A stretch of 8,188 bases of DNA from Bacteroidota bacterium (GTDB lineage Bacteria; Bacteroidota; Ignavibacteria; Ignavibacteriales; Ignavibacteriaceae): assembly GCA_024278655.1 (NCBI GenBank), contig JAJRSV010000165.1:1-8188 (forward strand). The letters run 5' to 3'. Numbering within the stretch: the first letter of the stretch is position 1; each line of letters starts with the position of its first letter. Made by a program: the position numbers and the translations under genes. Under the pieces are notes generated by a model. It was not told where the DNA came from. It saw only the letters and a list, made by a program, of their open reading frames with translations, and did no database searches. Positions 1 through 7,706 of the stretch are shown piece by piece.

Positions 1-569
1 ATATCCCAGGGATTTCCTCCGCTTAACCAGCTATCGGCGTATTCAACCTGGTAACCGTTCTCAATCTCCTGCTCAAAAATTCCGTACTCGTAACGTATGC
101 CGTATCCGAAAGCGGGAAGTTCAAGCGTTGCCATTGAATCGAGATAACAAGCAGCAAGCCGACCCAAACCGCCGTTGCCCAATCCCATATCTTTTTCAAA
201 CTCTCTTATCTCTTCAAGACTGTAACCGTCCTGCTTAAGTATCTTGTAACATTCATCGTATAAATCCATATTGATAAGTGTGTTGCCTAACAAGCGTCCC
301 ATCAAGTACTCGAGCGATAAGTAGTAAACACGTTTAACATCTTTTTGAATATACTGATGCTGAGTGCGAAGCCACTTACGAACGAGTCTGTCTCTTACGG
401 CAAGAGCCAATGCAAAAAAGGCATCCTCGCCGGTTGCGGTAATTTTATCGCGAACAAGTTCGAACTCCAGATGCTCTGCAAACTGGTTCGAAAGGGAATA
501 AGTGCGCGGGTCTTCCGCGTCGGTAAAAAATATCGAGTCTTCTTTATTAATATCCTTTTTCTCTGTCAT
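1..569 (-). CDS. glgP: Glycogen phosphorylase, N-terminal part (runs off left edge)
   Basis: Glycogen/maltodextrin phosphorylase releases glucose-1-phosphate from alpha-1,4-glucan ends using phosphate and PLP; it is cytoplasmic. The first 189 residues are present, beginning at the ATG at 569-567 and ending mid-codon at the window edge. Family hallmarks are visible: YYLSLEYLMGRLLGN at about 82-96, GNGGLGRLAACYLDSMAT at 131-148, and YGIRYEYGIF at about 156-165 followed by NGYQVEYADSWL and GNPWD. These match the conserved N-terminal domain of the GT35 family. The PLP lysine lies in the missing C-terminal half. The start fits the family, with a polar leader of about 25 residues before the first helix. 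No clear ribosome binding site precedes it. It lies 116 bp downstream of the RidA-family gene on the same strand and may have its own promoter. The family call is very secure; whether the gene is intact beyond the edge cannot be seen. Confidence 0.96.
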   Translation of the reverse strand, partial: MTEKKDINKEDSIFFTDAEDPRTYSLSNQFAEHLEFELVRDKITATGEDAFFALALAVRDRLVRKWLRTQHQYIQKDVKRVYYLSLEYLMGRLLGNTLINMDLYDECYKILKQDGYSLEEIREFEKDMGLGNGGLGRLAACYLDSMATLELPAFGYGIRYEYGIFEQEIENGYQVEYADSWLSGGNPWD

Positions 570-613
570 TGTAATTAAAACTTTCGTTATGAATAATTTT
601 TAATTGAAAGAAT

Positions 614-644
614 GTAATTTAAGATTGTGAGGGGATTTTGCAAA
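614..644 (-). promoter_or_regulatory. Candidate promoter for glgP
   Basis: On the minus strand a TTTG (644-641) is followed after 19 bases by TAAATTAC (621-614). The spacing and the TAnnTT part resemble the Bacteroidota promoter pattern TTTG-N19-TAnnTTTG, but the final two bases do not match. The -10 element would sit about 44 bases before the glgP ATG. Two 10-bp palindromes, TTTTGCAAAA (636-645) and AACTATAGTT (644-653), overlap the -35 side and could be operator-like. In such AT-rich sequence a chance match is quite possible. Confidence 0.3.
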
Positions 645-685
645 ACTATAGTTGAGCATAAATTAATATACTTATTAACTTATTT

Positions 686-1084
686 TTAAGCTTGTTCTGC
701 AGTTATTATTGCCGTTGCTTCTATTTCAACTAATAAATCTTTTTCAATAAGCGAAATTACTGCGACCAACGTTGCTGCGGGCTTTATTTCATAAAAATAT
801 TCAGTGAATGCTTTGGTAACTTCATCTGTAAAAGTGATATCGGTTACGTACAATCTTACTCTCACAACATCCTTAAGCGAACTTCCTGCACTCTCCAATG
901 TTCTTTTAATCTTTTCGATTATTGTTTTGGTTTGAAGATACGGATCGCCTTTGCCGATAATCTCATTATCTTCTATCGCAGTTGTTCCCGATATTTCTAT
1001 TATGTTACCGACTTTAACTGCGCGGGAATATCCTATTTCAGCTTCCCATTTTGTTCCGGAAGATATGTTTATTCTTTTTACCAT
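686..1084 (-). CDS. RidA/YjgF/UK114-family protein lacking the deaminase arginine
   Basis: A complete 132-residue protein of the usual Rid length (about 125-135), starting at ATG 1084-1082 and ending in TAA. Recognisable family segments are the GYSRAVKVGNIIEISGTTA strand near residues 18-36, GDPYLQT at 46-52, the helix with TLESAGSSLKDVVRVRLYVTD at about 62-82, and the C-terminal LLVEIEATAI. Classical RidA hydrolyses reactive enamine/imine intermediates from PLP enzymes such as threonine dehydratase, using an arginine in a PAR motif (Arg105 in E. coli). Here that stretch reads KPAATLVAV (101-109), so alanine 104 replaces the arginine. It therefore belongs to one of the arginine-less subgroups, whose activities are mostly unknown, and should not be called an imine deaminase. 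It lies 83 bp downstream of the hybrid kinase gene. No membrane or export signal is visible. Confidence 0.9.
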   Translation of the reverse strand: MVKRINISSGTKWEAEIGYSRAVKVGNIIEISGTTAIEDNEIIGKGDPYLQTKTIIEKIKRTLESAGSSLKDVVRVRLYVTDITFTDEVTKAFTEYFYEIKPAATLVAVISLIEKDLLVEIEATAIITAEQA

Positions 1085-1137
1085 AAAAGTTACCCGGATA
1101 AATTTCTTTTTCTATCGGGATGATTTGAACAGAAGTT

Positions 1138-1170
1138 GAAAATAAAAGTAAACTTTAACAAAAAAGTTTA
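1138..1170 (-). terminator. Weak AT-rich stem-loop at the kinase stop codon
   Basis: On the minus strand TAAACTTT (1170-1163), whose first three bases are the stop codon of the hybrid kinase gene, pairs perfectly with AAAGTTTA (1156-1149) across a six-base loop. The run CTTTTATTTT follows. The geometry is that of an intrinsic terminator, but with only two G-C pairs it would be weak. It may act as a partial terminator separating the kinase pair from the RidA-family gene, or may be chance in AT-rich DNA. Confidence 0.35.
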
Positions 1171-2682
1171 AGCAGAGATTTTTTCTATTGCAGTAAGTAA
1201 ATCGTTTTTGGCAAACGGTTTTACTAAAAACTTATCGGCGCCTGCCTGATAGAACTGTGCAATCTTATCGTGCATAAACTCGCTCGACAGAACAAGTATC
1301 GGTCGTTTGAACGGATCGGTATCTTTCATGCGCTTTACCATATCAAGACTCTTATCCCAGAAATTTTTCGGAACATCTATAATTACCATCGAATAATCTT
1401 CATCCTCTACCATACTTTCCTTAAAATCGCCGAACTTTCTTACTTCAAAATTATAATCGCCTTTAAGAAAAGCTCTTATTAAATCGTACGATTCTCCCGA
1501 ATCATCGAACATTAGAATTGTATTCGAGCTTTCCTGCTTTTGCCCCGATGGTTCGGGCGGACTGTAGTGCTGTACTTTAGACAAAGGCAGTGTAATTGTA
1601 AAAGTTGTGCCCACGCCTTTAATACTGTCGACTAAAATTGAACCGCCCATTTTTTCTATATATTTTTTCGAGAGAGCAAGCCCGAGTCCGTTACCTTCGT
1701 AATTCCTTCCGATGTTCATCTCTTCCTGGCTGAACGGCTGGTACAAATGATCCAGATATTCCGATGAGATGCCTATGCCGGTATCTTTAATCTTGCAGGT
1801 TGCAAGTCCTCTTTCCTCGAGCACTTCGACTTCTATATCGATAAATCCCTGAGGAGTGAACTTAATAGCATTATCAATAATGTTGTTAATAGCCGTTTCG
1901 GTGCACTGAAGATCCATTTCAACGAAGATTTTTTTCTTAGCGAAATGAGCTTTAATATCGAGCTTTTTATCAACGGCGTTTTTCTTGTTCGCATTCACAC
2001 AGTTCTGAACAACTTCAACGAGATCGTAAGCTTCTATACTCATTCTGTAGTTGCCTGCTTCAATCTGTGCGAACTCAAGCATTTGTGTTATGCTTTTGAA
2101 AAGGCGTGAACTGCCGGAATAAAGATTATCGAGATAAACTTTTTCCTCGGCACTAAAGCGGTCTCTCAGGTTCTCACGGATAATTGTCGAATAACCGAGA
2201 ATGATATTCAAAGGAGTTCTTAACTCGTGAGACAGAACATTAAGGAAAGTGTTTTTTAGTCGCTCGGCTTCTTTACCGGCTTCTCTTGCTTTCTTTATTT
2301 CCTCTTCGGCTAAAACTTTTTCGGTTTCATCGTCGTGTATTAAAACAACAAAAGTTTCATCTTCAATTTTTAACGGAAAAATACTTGTACGCAGCAGCGG
2401 AACGGCTTCATCCCTGCTTAACAAAAGCGAATCGACATAGTTATCGTACGATGTATATTTACCGTTCTCAAATGCTTCTTTAATCGCCTGCTGAACTCCG
2501 TTCCGTTTAAGTTCGGCATCTTTAAAAACACTGTACTCTTTCAGTTCATCAATTGAATAGCCCCACTGAATGGAAAACATTTCGTTTACATAAACGATAT
2601 GCCCCTCTTTATTTACAACCTGTATCGGGTACTTAATAAAGTCGTAAAACGATTTTAAATATTTAATTATTGTTTCATTCAT
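1168..2682 (-). CDS. PAS-domain hybrid sensor histidine kinase with C-terminal receiver
   Basis: A soluble hybrid two-component kinase of 504 residues with no membrane segment. Domains in order: PAS sensor (about 12-120), coiled linker (about 121-145), HisKA dimerisation domain with intact H-box SHELRTPL and phosphoacceptor His152, HATPase_c with N-box Asn271, DTGIG at 300-304 and GNGLGL at 330-335, then a receiver domain (about 386-504). The receiver keeps acidic Asp393/Asp394, the likely phosphoacceptor Asp436, Ser466/Ser467 and Lys488 in LVKPF, so His-to-Asp phosphotransfer within the protein is expected. The frame extends upstream to a TTG at 2691, but the ATG at 2682-2680 is preferred: it lies one base after the preceding gene's TAA, a classic coupling arrangement. 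The signal sensed by the PAS domain is unknown. No DNA-binding output is attached, so the final target, perhaps a separate phosphotransfer protein or regulator, is not in view. Confidence 0.93.
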   Translation of the reverse strand: MNETIIKYLKSFYDFIKYPIQVVNKEGHIVYVNEMFSIQWGYSIDELKEYSVFKDAELKRNGVQQAIKEAFENGKYTSYDNYVDSLLLSRDEAVPLLRTSIFPLKIEDETFVVLIHDDETEKVLAEEEIKKAREAGKEAERLKNTFLNVLSHELRTPLNIILGYSTIIRENLRDRFSAEEKVYLDNLYSGSSRLFKSITQMLEFAQIEAGNYRMSIEAYDLVEVVQNCVNANKKNAVDKKLDIKAHFAKKKIFVEMDLQCTETAINNIIDNAIKFTPQGFIDIEVEVLEERGLATCKIKDTGIGISSEYLDHLYQPFSQEEMNIGRNYEGNGLGLALSKKYIEKMGGSILVDSIKGVGTTFTITLPLSKVQHYSPPEPSGQKQESSNTILMFDDSGESYDLIRAFLKGDYNFEVRKFGDFKESMVEDEDYSMVIIDVPKNFWDKSLDMVKRMKDTDPFKRPILVLSSEFMHDKIAQFYQAGADKFLVKPFAKNDLLTAIEKISA

Positions 2683-2683
2683 A

Positions 2684-3991
2684 TTAATCAACGGGTAAAG
2701 ATATTCTTAATAATGCACCGGTTCTCGTATTAGCGATTTCTATTTTGCCGTTATGGCGGTCGACAATGCTTTTACAAAGGAACAAACCGTAACTGCCCTT
2801 GTTATTGGCAAAGTATCCGAACGGATTCTTTTTTATCTCCGGAGGAAAGCCGGGTCCGTTATCTTCAACTTCTATAACCACGTAATTATCTTTTTCATAA
2901 GAACGGATTGTAATCGTTGCATCTCTTTTTGCATCAACCGAGTTTTCGAACAGATGCACCAACAGATGCTGTATCTGTTCGGAATCGTAATCAATCTGCG
3001 GCAACGTATTCAGCTCGGTGTTGAATGTGGCGCTGTTATATTTTTTCATCGGGGAAAGATACTTAATTACAGACTGAATGGTTCTGTTTAAGTCTCCGGT
3101 ATCTTTATTCAAATTCATTATGGAAGTTTCGAGCAGAACCTGAGCGTACTTTTGTATGTTCCTGATGCTGTCAATGGCAACCTTCGATTTTAATTTTAAC
3201 CTGTCGAATAAAAGCAGGTCGGTGCCGTTTCTATGCGAGTCGAAATCCTTCTGCGCTTTTTCAATCGTTCTCATAAGACTTTCGGTTTCAAGCAATGCAA
3301 GATGCACCAGTCCCTGCAACGATTGCCCGATTTCAGTATCGATACTTGCTTTAAGTGTTTTTCTTTCGGCTTCTATTAAATGGGAGTTAGCTTCTTCCAG
3401 AAGATTAAATGCTTCAACCTGTCCTTTGTACAACTGGGCATTCCTTATTGCGGCTGCGGCTTGACCGGCAAGTATTTCGAATGTTCCTGTAATTTCACGT
3501 ACTTTTATTTTTTGAAGGTGTTTGCTGTCGACGTAAATAACACCTATTTTTTTTCCGTCTGTAATCAGGGGAGAGCAGAGAATTGTTTGAAGGTCTAATT
3601 TGAGGATACTTTTGGTTATATTAAAATCTATATCGCTTTGAGCACCTTCGAGGAACAATGATTGTCCCGTTGTAAAAACATCCTGCACAACGGTAGTGCT
3701 TATTTCAAACGATTTTTCGGGAACCTGGTTGTTCTCGGCATCCAATCCCAATTTATACTCAAGTTCTCCTTTATCGTTACTTAGTACAATAAATCCTCTT
3801 TCCGAATTCGTCAGACGAATGGCATTTTTCAAAACCAGTTCGAGTACGTCATCGAGAATAAGTGTGCGGTTAATAGTATTGATGATATTAAGAATTGCCT
3901 CAAGGTTTTTCACACGGTCGGAAGTTTCCTCACCCGTAATCGAACCTCTCAGCCCATCATCTATATTTTTTTTGAATTCCGAAAATTTCAT
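2684..3991 (-). CDS. GAF-domain histidine kinase-like protein without an H-box histidine
   Basis: A 435-residue cytoplasmic protein with no membrane segment: short N-terminal region, GAF sensor domain (about 43-185), long helical region (about 190-295) and a C-terminal HATPase_c domain. The ATPase motifs look intact: Asn350 in FENSVDA, DNGPGF at 377-382, and KGSYGLFL at 398-405. The expected H-box is degenerate: the helix reads IDTEIGQSLQGL (217-228). Aligned to HisKA (HE), threonine 219 replaces histidine; aligned to the HDELGQ form of HisKA_3, aspartate 218 does. His230 is nearby but two helical turns away from that site. It may thus be a pseudokinase, a phosphatase-only or allosteric partner, or use an unusual site. 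The ATG at 3991-3989 has no clear ribosome binding site. The gene ends one base before the ATG of the hybrid kinase, implying coupled translation and a shared task. Confidence 0.9.
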   Translation of the reverse strand: MKFSEFKKNIDDGLRGSITGEETSDRVKNLEAILNIINTINRTLILDDVLELVLKNAIRLTNSERGFIVLSNDKGELEYKLGLDAENNQVPEKSFEISTTVVQDVFTTGQSLFLEGAQSDIDFNITKSILKLDLQTILCSPLITDGKKIGVIYVDSKHLQKIKVREITGTFEILAGQAAAAIRNAQLYKGQVEAFNLLEEANSHLIEAERKTLKASIDTEIGQSLQGLVHLALLETESLMRTIEKAQKDFDSHRNGTDLLLFDRLKLKSKVAIDSIRNIQKYAQVLLETSIMNLNKDTGDLNRTIQSVIKYLSPMKKYNSATFNTELNTLPQIDYDSEQIQHLLVHLFENSVDAKRDATITIRSYEKDNYVVIEVEDNGPGFPPEIKKNPFGYFANNKGSYGLFLCKSIVDRHNGKIEIANTRTGALLRISLPVD

Positions 3992-4016
3992 AATGAATTA
4001 ATTTAGCGCCTGTCGT

Positions 4017-4081
4017 TTAAAATAGCTGAATATCCAGTAAATACAAACAAATATTATACCCAACGGGAAATTAGTTTTTAA
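4017..4081 (-). promoter_or_regulatory. Candidate promoter(s) for the kinase pair
   Basis: The 79-bp gap between the protease-like gene and the GAF kinase gene holds two alternative promoter-like arrangements on the minus strand. One is a sigma70-like pair: TTAAAA (4081-4076), 17 bases, then a perfect TATAAT (4058-4053). The other follows the Bacteroidota style: TTTG (4047-4044), 19 bases, then TATTTTAA (4024-4017), which matches only the TAnnTT part of the -7 consensus. Either would give a short leader before the ATG at 3991. Both are weak evidence in AT-rich sequence, but they suggest the kinase pair need not depend on the upstream gene's promoter. Confidence 0.3.
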
Positions 4082-7000
4082 GTAGTTTTAACGAAATAAG
4101 CCATTCCCAGTTACTCGTTTTTTCTGACCATGCCTGGGCAATACCGACCGACAAAGTTGACTCGAGATTGAACCAGTGCTTGAATTTTATGTCCATTTGG
4201 GCACCTATATCAATCCAATAATTCCCCAAATCGCTCTTTGTAATAAGGGATTGGGTAAAAACGGAAAAATCGAAATGATTTATGTATTGCTCCCCTATTG
4301 ACCAACCGCTCACCCGAACCGGCGGAAACGCATTTTCGAACATTAATTTGACGAATCTGTCGGTCATCATGCTGTAAATAGGAATACCGGGGTACCTGAA
4401 AACTTTTCTGAACTGCCTCACTGCACCGTTATCTACCGGTCTGTTTCCGAAACCTCCAAAGTAAAACCTTCCCTGAACAAGCTGATCGCTTTCCAACATC
4501 ACGTAACCGGCGCCAATGTTAAAATGTGCAACATTATGCCTGGCTAACCACAATGCATACCTGTCATATTCAAAATATCCGTTCAATAAAAACGCCGGGT
4601 CTTCGAACCTTGTAGCATACAATGTAAAAGTCAATGAAAGCATATCGCCATATTCATAACCTGAACTGCCTATCGTTCTTCGTAAATTTTTGGATGTGAT
4701 GTTTGTAGCAAGCACACCGAAATCGGGTTGAGATACACGTACCAGGTTATCGTTAATAAACTCTACTCCCCTGAAAAACGTAAGTGTTGTCGATTGTTTT
4801 ATCGTATGGGGTTTATCGTACAGCCAATAGTAATAATGACTGAGTTTAAATTTTGAACCGATTGTTCCTCTCTTCCGCGCATTAAACAAATCGAAAAAGT
4901 CCATTCCGTTCAGTTCATATTCAATACCGATTCTTTGTTTGTAATTATACTTCAGTCTGAAATGAAAGAATGGATAACTTGGTGTTTCGGACAGCGGAGA
5001 AATACCAACCTCAACTTTTAAATCGTGAATTAAAAGCGGATCGGAGATAGAAGTAAACAACCCGAATACCAGTTGTTTCTGAAACCCGCTTAAAGTTGGA
5101 ACGAAAGTGTAAACATGAAGATTTTTCAGTGCATTGTACGGTTTTTCATCGGTAAAAGATTTCTGATTTACCGATTCACCGGGATCCTTTAAAACCCAGT
5201 CGATTACCTGCGGGTCTTTATCCAATACTTTTTGCCCGTAATATTGAATGGCGGGAAGAAAATCAGCTCTCTTGTTGGCAATCATAACCGGCACAAAACC
5301 GTCGGTAGTAAACTGAAAAGCAAACAACGAATCCTGGCTTATTTCAATCGGTCTGAACAACCCGGTTACCACATTCGTCAGTGCAGTAATCGATGAGTCT
5401 TCAAAGCTGTAGCGGTAAACATTCGAGACGCCGTTAACGTAAGCGTTCCAGTAAAGAAATTTTTCATCCCTGCTCCACGAAGGGCTTTCGGGTGAGCCGG
5501 ACGATGTGATTTTTTGATATACAACCGGACGACCGCTGAGCAAATCGTCTGTGTTAAACAGAATTATCGATTGTTCGCCTGTAGGTCTGTGAAGGACGGC
5601 TGCAAGTTTTCTGCCCGATTGTGAAACGGCAAGATGATTTAGTTCTTCTCCAAAGTTAAAACTCATTACCGGTAGAACCGAATGATACGGATATTCCGAA
5701 ATAATTAATGTAGATATACCGCCTTGCTGCTGCACACCCCAAAGATCATGCGTAACAGGACTAACGGTTATATTCCCGATTCTGCTATCGGGGAAAATAA
5801 TTTTTTCGTCACGTGTAGTTAAATCGACAACCCACACATCGCGGAATAACCGGTTGTTATTTGTAGTAAAGAAGAAGAGATTGTTTCCTTCGTCATAAGC
5901 TGTAGATGCCACCTGGTACATACTCGGAGTTGGCAGTGTGGTTATCTCTTCCGATCTCTTTGTTAGCAGGTGAAACTTTTGAAGTGTTGCCAGGTGTCCC
6001 GTTTTATGATATCCGAAAATTAAAGAAAGCGTTTTTTTATCGTAGTAAGCTTTTGTAACCCAACCGAAATCTTTATCGGTTAATTTTTTGGTCGCGGTCA
6101 ATTTCGAATTTTGCAGAACACTTAAGTTTTTCTTTTGAAATTGGATTTCGGTTTTGGCAAAATCACTCCATGCAGCATAAAAGTCGGTTCCGAATACATC
6201 GTCAAACTTTCCAAGGAAACCCTCGAGATTCTGGTTAGGATAAGTTTTGTACCAGTCAATTAATTTTTGAACGCCGTATTTAATTGCAAGGTAAGACGCA
6301 AACCTGGTTCCGTAAAAGTAATAGATATTCTGTAGAAATATTGACTTATGAGTGAGTATTGTCTCAATATCCCAATGCGATGGAAATTTTTTACCTTCCG
6401 AAACTAATGTTCGAAAATACATTTCATCAAAATTGCCAAGACTCCTGCCGTAGCCGCCGTTAAGCCACGTTTCCATGAACACTGCTATACCTTCCTGGTA
6501 CCAGCGCGGTGTGTAACGGGTGAAGTTTGTCAGAACACTGTAAATAGTAGTAAACGGTTGGATTTTATCTGGCTGCACTTTTCTAAATACACTTCTGAAT
6601 GTACTTTCAAGATCAGACGCCTGATCGTTTACAATTATATGAACCAATTCATGACTCATTAACCACTGAATACGCTCATTGTAGAGTATTGCCTCATAAC
6701 CCGGTTCGAACGATTCAATCTCCAACCTTATATAATTCTGAGGAACGGTGGTCGTTGCTCCGAAACCGTAATCGCTAACATCGTATGTGTTTATTACTAT
6801 CTTTTCGGACGGAGAAAAGTCGAATAAAACTTTTAACTTTCGTAAAGCATTCTCGGCACTGCTTAAGATATGGTTTACAAGATGCGAATGGTTTTCGCGG
6901 TAAATAATTTTGAAATGCTTACTCTCCTTCTCATACCAATCCGATTCTTCCCGAACAAAGAACCTGAATATTATCCGGCTTTTATTTGGGGTTTGAATTA

Positions 7001-7706
7001 TGTTCAATGCAGTATGTATGTTATCGATTCTTATTTTTAACAGAATATCTTTTCCGTAAGGTTCGATTGCAACATTACTAATAACTCCTGAACCGGATAT
7101 CTGTTTTTCAATCTGAGGAAAAATTGTTGAGTTTCTTACAAGTATGTAATAGTTGTTCTCATCAAACCTGTGAACGGAATATTCTGTTTCCTGAATAGTT
7201 TCAACCAACAGGTCAGTGTGATTTTCTTCCGTAGTTACTCCAACATCTATCAGTTCGTTAGCATATTGTTCCGTGCTTCTGCTGAGGAATAATTTATCCG
7301 GAGAGTTGATAATTATTTTATCGATGGAGATTTTATTTATAATTTTAACAGCAGGTATAAGCGGAACAAATAACAGTTCGTTATACGCATGAATAGATGT
7401 GGGTAACTGATATGTATATTTCTGTTTGGTAACTTTCGATATAATTGTAACGTATGGATTTTTAGCCAGGGCTTCAATTAAATAATCGGGGAAATCGATT
7501 TTAACTCTTCCGCTGTTTTCATCGTAACTGTATTTGGCACCTAACGATTCGACCAAATGTTTTAACGAAACATACTGAGACCCTTCATAATTATACGAGG
7601 GAATCAATATCTCTTTACCGTTTTGATTGATGCTAATACTGGAAATTTCCTGTGCGGAAATAACACAATTAGCAAAAAGAAGAAAAAATAGAATATATCT
7701 AATCAT
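4071..7706 (-). CDS. Exported metallopeptidase-like / TolB-propeller / beta-barrel protein
   Basis: A 1211-residue multi-domain envelope protein. Residues 1-18 form a Sec signal peptide, with likely cleavage at VISA|QE. Residues about 20-135 resemble the copper-amine-oxidase N-terminal domain (QYVSLKHLVESLGAKYSYDE). Residues about 170-250 resemble an AMIN-type beta domain. The region at about 258-520 is gluzincin-like: HELVH (352-356) supplies two zinc-binding histidines and catalytic Glu353, and WYQEGIAVF (402-410) supplies probable third ligand Glu405. About 540-810 is a TolB/WD40-like propeller, with repeated blades such as the one containing SPSWSRDEKFLYW. From about 865 to the end, amphipathic strands rich in Tyr, Phe and Trp suggest an outer-membrane barrel, including FYFGGFGNRP (1081-1090). 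The last residue is asparagine, not the usual terminal aromatic. The domain order resembles large TolB/peptidase-MA-like proteins of the FCB group. Substrate is unknown. The ATG at 7706 lacks a clear Shine-Dalgarno sequence. Confidence 0.88.
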   Translation of the reverse strand: MIRYILFFLLFANCVISAQEISSISINQNGKEILIPSYNYEGSQYVSLKHLVESLGAKYSYDENSGRVKIDFPDYLIEALAKNPYVTIISKVTKQKYTYQLPTSIHAYNELLFVPLIPAVKIINKISIDKIIINSPDKLFLSRSTEQYANELIDVGVTTEENHTDLLVETIQETEYSVHRFDENNYYILVRNSTIFPQIEKQISGSGVISNVAIEPYGKDILLKIRIDNIHTALNIIQTPNKSRIIFRFFVREESDWYEKESKHFKIIYRENHSHLVNHILSSAENALRKLKVLFDFSPSEKIVINTYDVSDYGFGATTTVPQNYIRLEIESFEPGYEAILYNERIQWLMSHELVHIIVNDQASDLESTFRSVFRKVQPDKIQPFTTIYSVLTNFTRYTPRWYQEGIAVFMETWLNGGYGRSLGNFDEMYFRTLVSEGKKFPSHWDIETILTHKSIFLQNIYYFYGTRFASYLAIKYGVQKLIDWYKTYPNQNLEGFLGKFDDVFGTDFYAAWSDFAKTEIQFQKKNLSVLQNSKLTATKKLTDKDFGWVTKAYYDKKTLSLIFGYHKTGHLATLQKFHLLTKRSEEITTLPTPSMYQVASTAYDEGNNLFFFTTNNNRLFRDVWVVDLTTRDEKIIFPDSRIGNITVSPVTHDLWGVQQQGGISTLIISEYPYHSVLPVMSFNFGEELNHLAVSQSGRKLAAVLHRPTGEQSIILFNTDDLLSGRPVVYQKITSSGSPESPSWSRDEKFLYWNAYVNGVSNVYRYSFEDSSITALTNVVTGLFRPIEISQDSLFAFQFTTDGFVPVMIANKRADFLPAIQYYGQKVLDKDPQVIDWVLKDPGESVNQKSFTDEKPYNALKNLHVYTFVPTLSGFQKQLVFGLFTSISDPLLIHDLKVEVGISPLSETPSYPFFHFRLKYNYKQRIGIEYELNGMDFFDLFNARKRGTIGSKFKLSHYYYWLYDKPHTIKQSTTLTFFRGVEFINDNLVRVSQPDFGVLATNITSKNLRRTIGSSGYEYGDMLSLTFTLYATRFEDPAFLLNGYFEYDRYALWLARHNVAHFNIGAGYVMLESDQLVQGRFYFGGFGNRPVDNGAVRQFRKVFRYPGIPIYSMMTDRFVKLMFENAFPPVRVSGWSIGEQYINHFDFSVFTQSLITKSDLGNYWIDIGAQMDIKFKHWFNLESTLSVGIAQAWSEKTSNWEWLISLKLLKN

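Noticed and set aside
345..578. 77-residue plus-strand open frame
   Set aside because: It lies antisense to the highly conserved glgP N-terminus and has no recognisable features.
932..1139. Two overlapping plus-strand open frames of about 62 residues
   Set aside because: Both are antisense to the RidA-family gene, whose conserved motifs fix the coding strand.
2753..3091. 112-residue plus-strand open frame, and similar frames at 3156-3464, 3380-3598 and 3696-4001
   Set aside because: All are antisense shadows of the GAF kinase-like gene, with no domain, start signal or coding pattern of their own.
4071..5110. Omp85/BamA-type assignment for the C-terminal barrel
   Set aside because: A GGFG segment is reminiscent of the family, but the VRGY-type signature is not present, so only a generic barrel is proposed.
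7630..7706. Lipoprotein signal (cysteine at residue 14, FANC)
   Set aside because: Asn at -1 and Phe at -4 do not fit a lipobox; a Sec type I site after VISA fits better.
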